Source: an uncultured bacterium
Lineage (GTDB): Bacteria > Patescibacteriota > Gracilibacteria > UBA4473
Length of the DNA stretch: 19,454 nt
Direction of reading: 5' to 3'
NCBI GenBank assembly: GCA_947311285.1
Contig: CAMZKS010000010.1
Coordinates: forward strand, 1-19,454
In this document: positions 19,189-19,454 of the stretch, piece by piece
How the letters are laid out: every line of letters starts with the position of its first letter
How positions within the stretch are numbered: the first letter of the stretch is position 1
The notes under the pieces: generated by a model
The model's database searches: none
What the model was told of the DNA's origin: nothing
What the model saw: the letters and a program-made list of their open reading frames with translations, nothing else
Translations under genes and position numbers: made by a program

Positions 19189-19454
19189 ATGAATACCTTT
19201 AAAAGAACACGAACTCACTCCAACCCTCTGGCGAACTTGCAAGAGTACGCTTTTGAGGGTTTTGGAAACGATAAGCCTATTTTTGTGGATGTCGGGGCTT
19301 TTAAAGGAGAGTTTATGGCACAGCTAGCCGATAAATACCCTGAACATAATTTCATTTGTTTTGAAATACGAACGCCTATTGCCGAATACTTAAGAGAAAA
19401 ATTTAAAGACCGGCCAAACTTCAGAGTATTTGATGGTGACGCCGGCCGTAACTC
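19189..19454 (+). CDS. trmB: tRNA (guanine-N7-)-methyltransferase, 5' part only
   Basis: The frame from ATG at 19189 is open to the window end (88 codons). It begins MNTFKRTRTHSNPL, the family N-terminal 'RxRxHxNPl', then IFVDVGAFKGEFMAQLADKYPEHNFICFEIRTP, the SAM-binding motif I and acidic motif II of the TrmB Rossmann fold (usually 'EIGxGxGefl...P..nfiGiEi'), and FRVFDGDAGRN, matching the later 'DA' element. TrmB makes m7G46 in tRNA variable loops. Motif I reads VDVGAFKGE rather than EIGFGKGE, a mild variation. The last two thirds of the protein lie outside the window. It faces away from metA, sharing a promoter region. Confidence 0.85.
   Translation, partial: MNTFKRTRTHSNPLANLQEYAFEGFGNDKPIFVDVGAFKGEFMAQLADKYPEHNFICFEIRTPIAEYLREKFKDRPNFRVFDGDAGRN

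Noticed and set aside
19045..19242. 65-codon minus-strand ORF as a normal gene
   Set aside because: Its first part would lie antisense within the trmB start, and the composition shows no family. The promoter and terminator positions favour the shorter 22-codon leader starting at 19113.
1..19454. Recoding of TGA (as Gly or Trp in some CPR or mollicute-like lineages)
   Set aside because: metA, mnmA and leader 2 end at TGA in the expected places, and no conserved domain is interrupted by TGA.

Overview
The window is a gene-dense, AT-leaning bacterial chromosome segment, read with the standard code (TGA ends metA and mnmA, and no long frame needs TGA read through). Shine-Dalgarno sequences are essentially absent. 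Several genes have a sigma70-like -10 box only 6-12 nt before the ATG, which points to leaderless or near-leaderless mRNAs. Together with the EF-P, VanW, DUF4349 and bPH_2 content and the short genes, this suggests a Candidate Phyla Radiation (Patescibacteria) genome, perhaps Peregrinibacteria-like. Carrying Trp, shikimate and Met genes would make it better equipped than most CPR. The lineage is an inference; no rRNA is present.

Layout, left to right. At 1-1653 on the minus strand lie a truncated FecR-domain protein, a cyclophilin lipoprotein with a strong terminator, and a small secreted protein with a degenerate Ada-like zinc-finger tail. At 1801-5993 on the plus strand lie aspS, a membrane PH-domain protein, a type I dehydroquinase (aroD-like) and a VanW protein. 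At 6086-11537 on the minus strand is a compact operon trpC-trpF-HAD-HAD-SDR-trpB-trpA. At 11613-14270 on the minus strand lie a DUF4349 protein, efp and a DUF1189-like membrane protein. At 14341-16270 on the plus strand lie grpE, a 30-codon single-TM ORF and mnmA. At 16393-18813 on the minus strand lie glyA and metA (transcribed metA then glyA). At the right edge is the 5' end of trmB on the plus strand.

The most interesting part is the 375 bp between metA and trmB. On the metA strand it holds two short ORFs rich in Met codons (one with three consecutive ATG codons, one with five Met in 20 residues). Each is followed by an intrinsic terminator with a U7 tail. In both cases the 5' arm of the terminator can pair instead with the 3' part of the leader ORF. 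That is the layout of ribosome-mediated transcription attenuation, here apparently in tandem and responding to methionine, upstream of a divergent metA-family gene.

Other notable structure: a 69-bp sequence, 91% identical, sits upstream of two envelope genes (vanW and the DUF4349 gene). A family of palindromic words (AGTTCGAACT, AGTCCGGACT, ACCGGT, ATCCCGGGAT) forms intergenic hairpins and also occurs inside mnmA, where it codes for two extra surface loops. The glyA leader has a terminator 30 nt before the start codon and a small Ser-rich ORF.
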